Shown one piece after another: positions 25,558 to 34,822 of a DNA stretch of 34,967 nucleotides. The position numbers were made by a program, and so were the translations under genes. The notes beneath the pieces are model-generated. The model searched no databases, was not told where the DNA came from, and worked only from the letters and a program-made list of their open reading frames with translations. This DNA comes from Pedobacter agri PB92 (lineage in GTDB: Bacteria; Bacteroidota; Bacteroidia; Sphingobacteriales; Sphingobacteriaceae). The DNA is taken from NCBI RefSeq assembly GCF_000258495.1, contig NZ_AJLG01000030.1:1-34967 (forward strand). The letters are read 5' to 3'. Position 1 is the first letter of the stretch. Each line of letters starts with the position of its first letter.

Positions 25558-25908
25558 CTAAAAGTCAAATAATAGGTTAAATTTATAAAAAAATAAGTTG
25601 CTTACACGAGGCGGGAATATATTTGTTTTGCCATATAACTGCTTTTTGATGGAGTAATTATTTACCTAGGCCGTAGAGGCATGCATACAAAATGAAAAAA
25701 TACTTGATACATAAATAGTCAACCAGGGGCGCCATTTAAGTCTTTGCCTCAGAATCGCATATTTATCTGCTGCCCAATCAAAAATCTTGGGGAAGTAAAG
25801 CATTTTTTTTTTATAATTGTACAACGAGACTGATATCATCATAATTAGACTACCCCTAACATCCGGTTAGTAAAAGATGAGTAAACGGGACCTGGGCCAC
25901 AGGAGGTT
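25558..25908. other. Divergent promoter region between kinase and regulator
   Basis: These 351 bases separate two divergent genes and contain no frame with protein features. The regulator side has a promoter candidate at 25787-25819. On the kinase side a TAAATTTA (minus strand, near 25580-25587) is one base off the -7 element, with no clear -33 box. Confidence 0.45.
25787..25819 (+). promoter_or_regulatory. Candidate promoter of the regulator/sugar-transferase operon
   Basis: TTGG at 25787-25790 and TATAATTG at 25812-25819 are separated by 21 bases, the spacing seen in Bacteroidota promoters (TTTG, then TAnnTTTG; seven of eight positions match at -7). Transcription would start near 25826, about 80 bases before the first possible start codon. 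Confidence 0.4.
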
Positions 25909-26376
25909 ATGCGACTTCCTTTTGCAGCTGTTACCTGTTTTGATTCAGTTGCGTTGCTATACGTCCCTATAATGACTCAGAATAACAATTCCAGACCCCA
26001 TCTTCTTCTGGTAGAGGACGATGAATTTATGCAGGCAATCCTCGAGGAAATCCTGGCGGCCAGTTACCAGATCGATATTCGGCCCGATGGCTTAAGTGCG
26101 TTGGCACTTCTTCAGAGTGGAAATATCCCCGATCTGATCATATCAGACCTTAATACCCCCAACATGAACGGGCTGGAGCTCATTGAGCAGTTGAAGGCGA
26201 GTGATTTTTTTTATTCCTTACCGATCATGATCCTCTCCGGAGAAGAAAGTTCCGGTAAACGCATCAAGTGTCTGGATGCGGGTGCAGATGACTTTGTGGT
26301 AAAGCCCTTCAACCCTGCAGAGCTGGAAGCGAGAATCAAAATGGTACTTAGGCGTGCAGGCAAAAATCTCTCCTGA
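25909..26376 (+). CDS. Single-domain response regulator upstream of the sugar transferase
   Basis: The protein is one receiver domain: LLLVEDDEF (acidic pair), phosphoacceptor D80 in DLIISDLNTPNMNG, switch S110 (ILSGEE) and K132 (VVKPF). Two starts are possible. ATG 25909 has AGGAGG at 25901-25906, but only two bases away. ATG 25972 (residue 22 of the longer form) begins right where the receiver homology does, so the extra 21 residues may not be translated. There is no output domain. The stop and the next start share one base (TGATG), so the two are translationally coupled. It is the likely acceptor from the divergent hybrid kinase, by position. Confidence 0.88.
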   Translation: MRLPFAAVTCFDSVALLYVPIMTQNNNSRPHLLLVEDDEFMQAILEEILAASYQIDIRPDGLSALALLQSGNIPDLIISDLNTPNMNGLELIEQLKASDFFYSLPIMILSGEESSGKRIKCLDAGADDFVVKPFNPAELEARIKMVLRRAGKNLS

Positions 26377-27578
26377 TGGAAAATACCTTTACAGTGAACT
26401 CCTTGCAGGGAAGCATTGTGGCTCTTGTCGGTTTCAGCCAGGATACTTCCCTATTCGCTCTTGCTGAATGCAGCTTCAGTGGCATGCAGGTGACCCTTTT
26501 CGATAATGGAATGAAGCTGGTGCAGGAGTGGGCTGCAAAACGCCTGCCCATCGCAGCTATCATTTCAAATGGCGAGATTCTCTCCAATAACGGATTGGCA
26601 TTGCTCGAAACACTCAAAAAAAACCAACTTGCTGAAGTTCCATTTTTTCTCGTTGTTAGGCACTTTAATGCTAATCTGCGCATTTTGGCCCTGGGTTCTG
26701 GCGTAGCCGATGTGTTCAGACTTCCCATTGATACTGAAAGACTCGAAAAACGCCTGGTTTTCCTGGTGCAAAATTGGGTATTACTCAAAAAGGGATTTTC
26801 AGTGCAGGCAAAAACGGTTTATAGGGTTGGAGCCGCGAAAAGGGCTTTTGACATCCTCTTTGCCGGAGTAGCATTGATTCTTTTGCTTCCACTTTTTATA
26901 ATTATTGCCTTCCTGATCCAGCTCGAATCTGCCGGTCCGGTATTCTATTATTCCCTGCGCAGCGGAACCGGGTTCCGCATTTTTAAGTTTTATAAGTTCC
27001 GCTCGATGTATGTGAATGCCGACCAACGGATCCACGAGCTGAAACACCTTAATCAGTACGACAGCGAGCGTGAGATAAAAGACACACAAACGGGACATTC
27101 CGAGCTTTGCAGTTCGTGCAAACAAATTGGTAAATGCCAATATCCCATGTATGCAGATGGGGCCCAATGGTGTGAAAAGAACTACGATTACATTATTGCC
27201 CAGAAGAGTGGATCAGCTTTTTTCAAGATCGCCAATGATCCTCGTGTTACCAAAATCGGAAACTTTATCCGCAACACAAGTATCGATGAGCTTCCACAGC
27301 TCTGGAATGTTCTCAAAGGCGATATGAGTATTGTTGGAAACAGGCCACTGCCGATTTATGAAGCCGAACGCCTCACTACCGACCGATATGTGCTCCGATT
27401 TGCAGCACCTGCAGGGATAACCGGTCTCTGGCAGGTAGAAAAACGTGGAAAGGGGGAAATGAGCGAAGAAGAGCGTTTGATGTTGGATAACGCCTACGCC
27501 ATGAACCAAAGCTTTTGGAATGATATCAAACTCATTTTAAAGACCATACCGGCACTTTTCCAAAAGGAAAATGTATAA
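26376..27578 (+). CDS. Pseudo-receiver fused to initiating sugar-phosphate transferase
   Basis: This 400-aa protein has two parts. Residues about 13-134 have receiver-domain length and align with the neighbouring regulator, but every active residue is changed: phosphoacceptor Asp to N65 (AIISNGEI), switch Ser to Val (FFLVVRH), Lys to L116 (FRLPID), and the acidic pocket is lost. Residues 150-400 are a bacterial sugar transferase (WcaJ/PglC/EpsE-like phosphoglycosyl transferase). It has a membrane helix at 159-182, [20 protein letters not shown] with KFRSM, the catalytic D304-E305 pair ([10 protein letters not shown]) and [11 protein letters not shown]. An insert carries C245, C248, C254 and C266. 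It should transfer a sugar phosphate to undecaprenyl phosphate, starting EPS assembly. The dead receiver suggests regulation by contact. Confidence 0.9.
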   Translation: MENTFTVNSLQGSIVALVGFSQDTSLFALAECSFSGMQVTLFDNGMKLVQEWAAKRLPIAAIISNGEILSNNGLALLETLKKNQLAEVPFFLVVRHFNANLRILALGSGVADVFRLPIDTERLEKRLVFLVQNWVLLKKGFSVQAKTVYRVGAAKRAFDILFAGVALILLLPLFIIIAFLIQLESAGPVFYYSLRSGTGFRIFKFYKFRSMYVNADQRIHELKHLNQYDSEREIKDTQTGHSELCSSCKQIGKCQYPMYADGAQWCEKNYDYIIAQKSGSAFFKIANDPRVTKIGNFIRNTSIDELPQLWNVLKGDMSIVGNRPLPIYEAERLTTDRYVLRFAAPAGITGLWQVEKRGKGEMSEEERLMLDNAYAMNQSFWNDIKLILKTIPALFQKENV

Positions 27579-27853
27579 GTTAACTTTCCCATTTCCTGAT
27601 AATACAGTATAATTCAGAACAAATTTTCAGCATTCGTGATAATATTAATTTTGAACTGGTCATTAATTTGTATAATTCAGTCTTGTCAACTATAGTCAAA
27701 TAGTTGCAAAATAATTGTGAGTTTCTGCTCAGGATGATTATTTTTATACGTTTAAATAGCTGATATTAAGGTATTTAAAATAGTAATTCTAGTTTCAATC
27801 ATTTCAAAACTTAAAATTCCTTTTTGTATTAATCCTTCTGAATCAAAGTTAGG
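27579..27853. other. AT-rich gap, nothing seen
   Basis: No terminator with a T-tract follows the sugar transferase. A small inverted repeat (CAACTA...TAGTTG near 27688-27707) lacks a T-run. No frame has protein features. Confidence 0.4.
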
Positions 27854-28096
27854 CTAAAACTTGCTTGGTAGCAAAAATCGAAATCTTATTTCCTCGTAGT
27901 GCAACTCGGCAAGTTGTTTTAAGAAGTCCTTGAATTCGGTTGACAATTTATTATTAGCTTTAAAGCTGAAATTTGGATAAGTAAGGTATTCTTGCGGGAA
28001 CACTAATTCGTCAAAAAAAATGGTTAATTCCCTATATGAATTCTTTAAACTCCTTCTTGTTTCCTGTTCCAATTGATAGGCTATTAAATCATTCAT
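27854..28096 (-). CDS. Small hypothetical protein, 80 aa
   Basis: An ATG at 28096 opens an 80-codon frame. The product is rich in charged and aromatic residues (LEQETRRSLKNSYRELTIFF, YEEIRFRFLLPSKF), looks helical and has no signal peptide or membrane segment. I do not recognise it. The evidence for a gene is the even, protein-like composition in an otherwise AT-rich non-coding block. Confidence 0.45.
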   Translation of the reverse strand: MNDLIAYQLEQETRRSLKNSYRELTIFFDELVFPQEYLTYPNFSFKANNKLSTEFKDFLKQLAELHYEEIRFRFLLPSKF

Positions 28097-28657
28097 AAAA
28101 TTAAATTTTTATTCATTTCACATTTCTTCAGTATTTATAAAACGGGCCAAAATTTCTGCATTCATCATTCGTCCTTAATGTAACCTAAAACAGTAAATAT
28201 ATCACGTAGGTTTGGTTTTTGATAAACCTTTAGATCTACAAACTAAACCTGAGTAACATTAAAGTATTAAAACTAAACGATTGGGTTTTGCCATACAATT
28301 CGAGAGAGGATATTAGCGATGATGAATTTAACATTTAGAATTTCATACTTTGCACATTCAAAAATAATGTGTTGTTTCGGGGCTAACAGCGATATCAGAG
28401 AACATTTTAGCTAAAATATGTCAACAATCACATCCTGTTAAAACGATGTCGGTAGCAAGATGGAATCCATGTTACTAATTGAATTTAACGATCTCCTTTT
28501 TCTATAGAAAGGATGGAGCTCAGTTTTTTAATAAGCCCTAAATTAGGTTTTAGTAAAAGCGGCTAAAGCCGCAGTATGCTTTTAAAACTCGTCCAATTTT
28601 TGTAGCAAAATCTCAATAGGTTTCTCGGATTGGGTACATTTGAAGTTTCCTTCGTAT
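28097..28657. other. Gene-free stretch with hairpins
   Basis: No gene is supported. A GC-rich perfect hairpin GCGGCT-AA-AGCCGC lies at 28559-28572 without a T-tract. A less regular hairpin near 28491-28517 (CTCC...GGAG) is followed by TTTTTT near 28526-28531. Scattered minus- and plus-strand frames have no family features. Confidence 0.35.
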
Positions 28658-28837
28658 CTATTTGCGTGCTTCATGGATACGTCTTTCCAGCGTTCCAAGA
28701 GGCAAATCCATTTCCTGTGCAATTTCATGATATTTATAGCCTGCAAAATAACAGATGAATGGCGAAGAGTAAGCTTCTGGCAAATTTTTTAAAAGCAAGG
28801 CTGATACCAAACATTTCGAAACTAGGGTTTGCTGCAT
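28658..28837 (-). pseudogene. Sigma-70 region 4 fragment (ECF-type sigma factor remnant)
   Basis: A 59-codon frame from the ATG at 28837 to the TAG at 28658 encodes KNLPEAYSSPFICYFAGYKY, then HEIAQEMDLPLGTLERRIHE and ARK. LPEAYSxPFxxYFAGYKYxEIA with DLPLGTLxxRIHxAR is the region 4 helix-turn-helix of ECF sigma factors, which reads the -35 promoter element. Region 2, which binds RNA polymerase, is absent, and about 40 bases upstream no homology remains. Most likely this is the decayed 3' end of a sigma-factor gene. It is still an open frame, so a region-4-only peptide cannot be excluded. Confidence 0.7.
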
Positions 28838-29561
28838 TAATTATGGGTTCTTAATTAGTTTACAAAGAAATTGCTTATTCTTGTAGCACTATGATTTTTT
28901 TATAACCTTCCTGCGTCATTCATTAATGAAGGTTTGTTTATTCTAGTATATCACCATCTTTTGACATTTGTGCCGGCTTCGCAATTTCCAGAAAATCGAA
29001 CTGCATTTACAATCATATCTTAAATGATGTCTTAGCATCTTTTACATCTGCTGTAAATCGAATGCAAATAAGGTGAGGTATTGCGATGCTGCTCAATCAT
29101 CAGAGTGAATTGAGTGCTGTTTACTTAAACATGAATTTTTTTTAGATAATTAAGAAAAATCTTATAAACACTTATTCAAGTATAAGTAACGCCCACAATT
29201 GTTCGACAGTTAACACTCTAATTCTTGTTGATAAAGATTGTAGGTGCGCTGCCGCATTATATATTGGTGTTTCAATCATATCAACATTTTGTATCTTGAA
29301 GGGAAGATTGGATGATTTTGATAAAGCTTGAAATAATTAGTTTAATGTCTTGTAATAGGTTGAAGTTCTGAAAGTTGGTAAATTGCTCGTTTAATTGAAT
29401 TCAATTGCCAAACTTTGCTTTGGTATTAATATGAGTAGCATTAATTGCTAATTAAAAGATTTGGTTTTTCCCAAACTATCTAGGCTAATCATTTTGCAAT
29501 TAAAGAATTTAACTCAATATTTATACTATTGCTTGAGACCAAAAATCTAACCACATTGTAT
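28838..29561. other. Upstream region of the large hybrid kinase, with remnant B
   Basis: Besides the decayed fragment at 28965-29110 no gene is seen. An inverted repeat AACCTTC (28904-28910) and GAAGGTT (28928-28934) has a long loop. Near 29460-29496 TTTG and TTTTG elements occur but with a spacing too long for a confident promoter. Confidence 0.4.
28965..29110 (-). pseudogene. Decayed fragment of an unknown gene, copy B
   Basis: On the minus strand it reads FTLMIEQHR, then in other frames FTADVKDAK and MIVNAVRFSGNCEAGTNV. These match copy A at 3560-3716 (MIEQQR, FTGDIEDAN, MVKAIRFSESFESGTK). It has more stops and frame changes than copy A. The family is unknown. It lies about 450 bases upstream of the GAF-containing kinase and divergent from it, as copy A does for the GAF gene at 3942. 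Confidence 0.55.
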
Positions 29562-32500
29562 ATGCCTGACCATATTCTTCCTTCAAACGAAAAAGAGCGC
29601 CTTGAGGCACTAAAAAGCTATAATATTAATGCTTTGCTTTCTGAAGCGGAATATGACCGCATTACCGCGCTGGCAGCTTTGATCTGCGAGAAACCTATAT
29701 CATTAATTACATTGATAGATGAGCAAACCCAGTGGTTTAAGTCAAAAACTGGGTTGGAAATTGAAAGCACCCCCCGCGAAATTGCATTTTGCAGATATAC
29801 AATAACAGGCACTGGTATATTTGAGGTTTGTGATGCTGACCTTGATTTACGCTTTAACACAAATCCGCTGGTAACTGAAGGGCCTAAAATTAAATCTTAC
29901 GCTGGTTTCCCGATTATAGATAACAAGGGCTATGCCTTGGGAACTTTATGTGTGATTGATACCAAGCCAAGTACAATAACTGACAACCAAAAAGAGGCCC
30001 TCCGGTTGCTTAGTATAGAAGTAATGGAGCTTATAAAATCCCGGCAGGCCAAGATTGACCTGGTGAATTTCGAAAAGCTTTTTGTTTTTTCAGATGATTT
30101 GCTTTGCGTGGTGGACACTGATGGTATAATTAAAAAAGCCAATCCCGCCTTTGAACGAATTTTGGAATGGAACAATCAAGAACTCATCGGTACAAATCTC
30201 TTTGATCTGGTACATCCTAATGATCTGCTGAGGACAAGTCAGGAGATGGAAAAGCTAAAAGAGGGGAGGTCGATAGTTAATTTTGAACATCGGCTTGCAA
30301 CCCCGAGATATGAGTATAAGACCATACAGTGGATGGCAAGTCCTGAACCAGGTGCAGAGCGAATATTTGCATCGGGGCGGGATGTAACGCTATTAAAAGA
30401 AAGCGAATCAAAACTTTTAAAAAGTCAGTCTTACCTCAAAGCATTATTTGAAAACTCTCAGGGGCTTTTATGTACGCACGACTTGCGGGGAAATTTTATT
30501 TCTGTAAATAAAGCTGGAGCAGAAATCCTTGGATATGCTCAAACAGAACTTGAAAAAATGAGTCTCTTTGACGTGATTCCGAAGGAAAGACACGAACTAC
30601 TTGAAATTTATCTTTCTGAAATTCTCAGCGCCAAACATGTAAAGGGTGAAATGCATTTAAAATGCAAGGATGGTACGGGCAGAACGGTATTTTTTAATAA
30701 TGTTCTTGAACACTTTCCCGGTCAGGAGGATTATGTGCTTGGGAATGGCCTCGACGTAACAGAACGCGGGGTTTTGGAGGAAAAACTTTTAGAATTGTCA
30801 GAAATGCTTGAGCAGACAAATCAGGTTGCTCGGGTTGGGGGCTGGCAGTTTGATATCTTGGAAAAAAAGCTAAGTTGGACAAGCGTGACTAAAGAAATAC
30901 ACGAAGCCCCTGAAGGATATGAGCCAGCGCTCGAAACAGCAATTAATTTCTATAAAGATGGACATTCCCGGGAGTTAGTCTCAAGAGCCTTGGAAGCGTG
31001 CATTTCTTCTGGAAAAGGTTGGGACCTAGAGCTCCAGATTATCACCATGAAAGGAAAAGAAATCTGGGTGAGGGCTATTGGGAAAGCAGTATTTGAAGGT
31101 GGCACATGCAAGAGGCTGTATGGCTCATTTCAGGATATCGACAATCGTAAAAAGAACGAAATAGCTGCAAGCCAGGCAAGCGCAATACTTTCAGCTTTTG
31201 CAGCGCATACCCCTGCGGCTGTTGCGATGCTGGATAAGCAGATGAAATATATTGCCGCCAGTAATCGGTGGATGGAAGAATATGGACTTAAAGATAAACA
31301 GTTAATAGGGAGTGGTTATTATGAACATTTTAACTTTATTACCGAGGAAGGCAGGGAGCGTCATAAGCGTATATTGGCAGGAGCGGTAGAACATAAAGAG
31401 CAAGACATATTTTATCCCCAAGGCGCTACTGAGCCAGAATTTTTGAAATGGGAAATGCGACCATGGTATGAATCGGAGGGGAAGATTGGCGGTATGATGA
31501 TTTTTACCCAAAACATGACCGCTTATGTATATCAAAATGAAGAACTAAAAAAAGCGAAACATACTGCCGAGCAGGCAAACATTGCAAAGTCTGAGTTTTT
31601 ATCGAACATGAGTCACGAAATACGGACCCCTCTGAATGGAATCATTGGCTTTACCGACCTGGCACTGAAAACTCCGTTGAGCCCGGTTCAGCAACAATAC
31701 CTTAAAATTGTCCACCAGTCATCAAGTGACCTTTTGAATATTATAAATGATATTTTAGATTTTTCAAAAATTGAAGCTGGAAAGCTGGCGCTTGACAAGG
31801 AGCGGATCGATCTCTTTGATTTATGCAAACAGTCTACAGATATTATCAGCTATCAGGTGCAGCAAAAAGGCGTAGAGCTTCTACTCAATATTGATCCTGA
31901 CGTTTCCAGATTTGTATGGGCTGACCCCGTGAGGCTGAAGCAGATATTATATAACCTGCTCAGTAATGCATCAAAGTTTACGCAAAAAGGAGAAATTGAA
32001 TTGAGCATTAAACTGATGGAAGAGGAAGAAGGAACCTCGCTTATTCAATTTAGGGTTAAGGATACTGGAGTAGGGATAAACACTGAAAAACTTGATAAAA
32101 TTTTTGAAGCTTTTGAACAGGAAGACACCTCCACGAGTAAAAAGTATGGAGGTACCGGACTTGGACTTTCCATCAGTAACAAGTTACTGAAAATGATGAA
32201 TAGCGAAATGAATGTTACAAGCCGGCAAGGTGAAGGAAGTGAGTTTTATTTTGAGCTGCTCCTGGAATCTGAGTCTGTTGGCATTACAATGGAGAATGAT
32301 TTAAGCTGGTTAGCTGACGTCCTTATCATTGATGATAACGAAAACAATGTCATTATCCTGAAAAATATGCTCGCAGCGATTGGCATAAATGTTTATGAAG
32401 CGAGTAATGGATTGGAAGGATTGCAGTTGATAAGCTCGGGTGCTAAATTTGATGCGATGATTATTGACTATCATATGCCTTTTCTTACCGGTATAGAGAC

Positions 32501-33473
32501 AGTCGATAAGATGCGAGAAAATTTTCCGGCTTTCATGCAGAAGCTTCCCATATTGCTTTTACATAGTTCTGCGGACGATGCGAACATTATGAGCGCCTGT
32601 AAAAATTCAAAAATCAACTGTCGTCTGGTCAAACCTATACAGTCTGAAGAGTTATATACTGCCCTTTCAGGTCTTAGGGAATGTTCGTACGATCATGAAT
32701 CACAGCCCAAAGAACGCCAAGAAAGCATTGACCAAACTGCAATCAAAATCTTAGTCGCAGACGATAATCCGGTAAACACGCTCCTGGCAGTAACCTACAT
32801 CCAAAATGCTTTTCCAAATGCAACAGTTCTGGAGGCTAGTAATGGCCGGGAAGCATTTGAGGTAGCCATTGCTCGAAATCCTGAACTCATACTTATGGAT
32901 ATACAAATGCCTGAAATGAATGGATATGAAAGTACTGCAGCTATACGTCAGGTGAATGGCTTTGAGTCTGTGCCGATTATTGCCCTCACCGCTGGAAATG
33001 TTAAGGATGAAAGGGAACGTTGCATCAAAGCTGGAATGAATGATTTTGTTCCCAAACCAGTTTCAGAAACGATTCTTCGTGAGGTGCTCAGTAATTGGTT
33101 GTCACTGGAACCCGCATCGCAGAAGATGTCGACTACGGATACAGAAAACGAGCAAAGTCATTTTGATTTAACTGTGCTCAGCAGTCGACTTGGCGGGAAT
33201 ACCGCTGCTTTAGAAAAGATCCTGGCTATTGCAAAAAGACAGCTTTTGGAATGTTCCAATTTGTTAACAGTTTCATTTGAGGAAAATGATTTGCAGGAGC
33301 TAAATAGATTAGGACATAAACTATATGGAACAGCGGTTTCCGCCGGTTTACCAAATTTAGCGCTACTAGCCAGAAGCATTGAAAGGTCGCTAAACATAAC
33401 CGAAGTTTCGGAATGGCTTGGCCAAATAAAGGAAGAAATTAAACTATGCATTTCATTAATGACGATGCCCTAA
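29562..33473 (+). CDS. Large hybrid histidine kinase: GAF, four PAS, HisKA, HATPase, two REC, HPT
   Basis: From the ATG at 29562 the protein is 1303 aa; the frame can extend to a TTG at 29529, but those 11 residues look like leader. No membrane helix is present. Domains in order, numbered from this ATG: GAF about 10-160 (FCRYTI, SYAGFPI, LGTLCVID) and four PAS-like units at about 170-285, 290-405, 420-530 and 540-655. HisKA follows with SHEIRTP (His685), then HATPase_c with NLLSNASKFTQKG, KDTGVGI and YGGTGLGLSIS. Receiver 1 has D969 (AMIIDYHMP), receiver 2 has D1113 (LILMDIQMPEMNG), and HPT has LGHKLYGT (His1252). It is a complete phosphorelay in one chain, and the convergent regulator at 33618 is a plausible terminal acceptor. 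The ligand is unknown. Confidence 0.93.
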   Translation: MPDHILPSNEKERLEALKSYNINALLSEAEYDRITALAALICEKPISLITLIDEQTQWFKSKTGLEIESTPREIAFCRYTITGTGIFEVCDADLDLRFNTNPLVTEGPKIKSYAGFPIIDNKGYALGTLCVIDTKPSTITDNQKEALRLLSIEVMELIKSRQAKIDLVNFEKLFVFSDDLLCVVDTDGIIKKANPAFERILEWNNQELIGTNLFDLVHPNDLLRTSQEMEKLKEGRSIVNFEHRLATPRYEYKTIQWMASPEPGAERIFASGRDVTLLKESESKLLKSQSYLKALFENSQGLLCTHDLRGNFISVNKAGAEILGYAQTELEKMSLFDVIPKERHELLEIYLSEILSAKHVKGEMHLKCKDGTGRTVFFNNVLEHFPGQEDYVLGNGLDVTERGVLEEKLLELSEMLEQTNQVARVGGWQFDILEKKLSWTSVTKEIHEAPEGYEPALETAINFYKDGHSRELVSRALEACISSGKGWDLELQIITMKGKEIWVRAIGKAVFEGGTCKRLYGSFQDIDNRKKNEIAASQASAILSAFAAHTPAAVAMLDKQMKYIAASNRWMEEYGLKDKQLIGSGYYEHFNFITEEGRERHKRILAGAVEHKEQDIFYPQGATEPEFLKWEMRPWYESEGKIGGMMIFTQNMTAYVYQNEELKKAKHTAEQANIAKSEFLSNMSHEIRTPLNGIIGFTDLALKTPLSPVQQQYLKIVHQSSSDLLNIINDILDFSKIEAGKLALDKERIDLFDLCKQSTDIISYQVQQKGVELLLNIDPDVSRFVWADPVRLKQILYNLLSNASKFTQKGEIELSIKLMEEEEGTSLIQFRVKDTGVGINTEKLDKIFEAFEQEDTSTSKKYGGTGLGLSISNKLLKMMNSEMNVTSRQGEGSEFYFELLLESESVGITMENDLSWLADVLIIDDNENNVIILKNMLAAIGINVYEASNGLEGLQLISSGAKFDAMIIDYHMPFLTGIETVDKMRENFPAFMQKLPILLLHSSADDANIMSACKNSKINCRLVKPIQSEELYTALSGLRECSYDHESQPKERQESIDQTAIKILVADDNPVNTLLAVTYIQNAFPNATVLEASNGREAFEVAIARNPELILMDIQMPEMNGYESTAAIRQVNGFESVPIIALTAGNVKDERERCIKAGMNDFVPKPVSETILREVLSNWLSLEPASQKMSTTDTENEQSHFDLTVLSSRLGGNTAALEKILAIAKRQLLECSNLLTVSFEENDLQELNRLGHKLYGTAVSAGLPNLALLARSIERSLNITEVSEWLGQIKEEIKLCISLMTMP

Positions 33474-33617
33474 AGCCTGTAGCTAAATAGTTTGAAGCAA
33501 AGCGTGCAAAATATTCAAGCAACATTTTAGTCACTTCTGGATTAAGGTAGACGTTGAGATAGTTATGCTCCAATGGTGAAGTATTCACTATTGTGATCGG
33601 CATGGTTCACCTTGGCG

Positions 33618-34016
33618 CTAAAAAAAAGGAGAAAGGCGCTCTTTATCCCGAAGTCTCTGCAATTGTTGCTCCGTCAAAGGCTTGATTAAAAAATCTTCAA
33701 CAATTTCAATTGAAAGTGCTCGCTCGATATCAGTTTTTTCAACTGATGAACTTACCATAACCACCCGAATAAAATTCCTTAATGGATGAGTTTTCAACTG
33801 ATTGAGAAACTCCCACCCATTCATAATAGGCATATTGATGTCCAGTAATATCATATAACTTGAAACTACGTCGTTGCGATCATCAAAAAACCGAAGCGCA
33901 TCCTGGGCACGATTAAAAAGATAAGGCTGCTTATTTTCTACAAAATTACACCATATCATCTCCTGTAAGCAGAGTGCCATTTCATCATCGTCAATAAGTA
34001 TTGTTTCGTAATGCAT
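33618..34016 (-). CDS. Single-domain response regulator
   Basis: The 132-aa protein is one receiver domain: ILIDDDEMAL (acidic pocket), phosphoacceptor D59 (MILLDINMPIMNGWEF), switch S89/S90 (VVMVSSS) and K112 (FLIKPL). It has no output domain. It converges on the large hybrid kinase, with 144 bases between the two stops. The GWEFLNQL segment is typical of the CheY-like regulators common beside Bacteroidota hybrid kinases. It may be the phosphorelay end point or a sink; partnership is inferred from position. Confidence 0.9.
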   Translation of the reverse strand: MHYETILIDDDEMALCLQEMIWCNFVENKQPYLFNRAQDALRFFDDRNDVVSSYMILLDINMPIMNGWEFLNQLKTHPLRNFIRVVMVSSSVEKTDIERALSIEIVEDFLIKPLTEQQLQRLRDKERLSPFF

Positions 34017-34822
34017 TTCCTAAAGCAAGCTTAATATGATTGTTATCCCTTAAAATACAATTATAGAGCAGCTATTGTTTCATAATATAGAAATGAAGAT
34101 AAATGCGATGGTATTTTTATAAAGCCTCTTAAATTCAAACTGGTTAGATTCATCGGGTAAATTTATTTTTAGGATGGACATTTATGGATATGATTAAACT
34201 TGCGGCCCATTTGTTTGATCCCTAAAGGACTATCGAAACAAATAATACTTGGAATGTTTTTTAATTATGGAAAATGGTGTAAGAGATATTCAATACAATT
34301 TTATTCGTACAATCGTTCGGAGCTTGTTATCATACCTTTTGAAATATTGTTTCTTTAGGTTGTTTTAGAATACATTGTTTTCATAATGCTCAGTTGCTTC
34401 AGATGATTGATTAGCCCATCATACATGATTAGGCTTAAATATGAGTTTACGAAAAACATTTTCTATAACCTTGAGTGGGTCAAGAGGCGGAATCGCGGAT
34501 GGTTAACAAGCAAATTAATTACGCCAATTATCATTCACTCCAAAGAAGACCTTTTGTGATATTTAATATATGTTGCATAAACAAATGTTAATTGCCCGCG
34601 CCATACCAAAAATAGCCTTATTATAACTGGTTTGTGCTCAAAATACTTTTGAATAATTAAAAATTGGTAGGTCAGCTCAAATTAGGTGGTAATTCAAGCA
34701 ATGTATTGATGGTATCTTTTTATAATGCCAAAACTTTCACATATCAATCAATGTAAATTATTATAGGCACATCACATTGAAAATTGGTAATAAGATGGAC
34801 CTTTTAAGCAACATTTTTTTGA
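34017..34822. other. AT-rich decayed region, no gene called
   Basis: Neither strand carries a gene with recognisable features. A minus-strand stretch near 34365-34430 reads YDGLINHLKQLSIMKT, which is protein-like but short and unidentified. The block probably contains decayed coding sequence, including the lost upstream part of the outer-membrane relic that follows. Confidence 0.35.

Noticed and set aside
33614..33642. Repeated GGCGCT around an A-rich run between the large kinase and the 33618 regulator
   Set aside because: The two copies are direct, not inverted, so no terminator hairpin forms.
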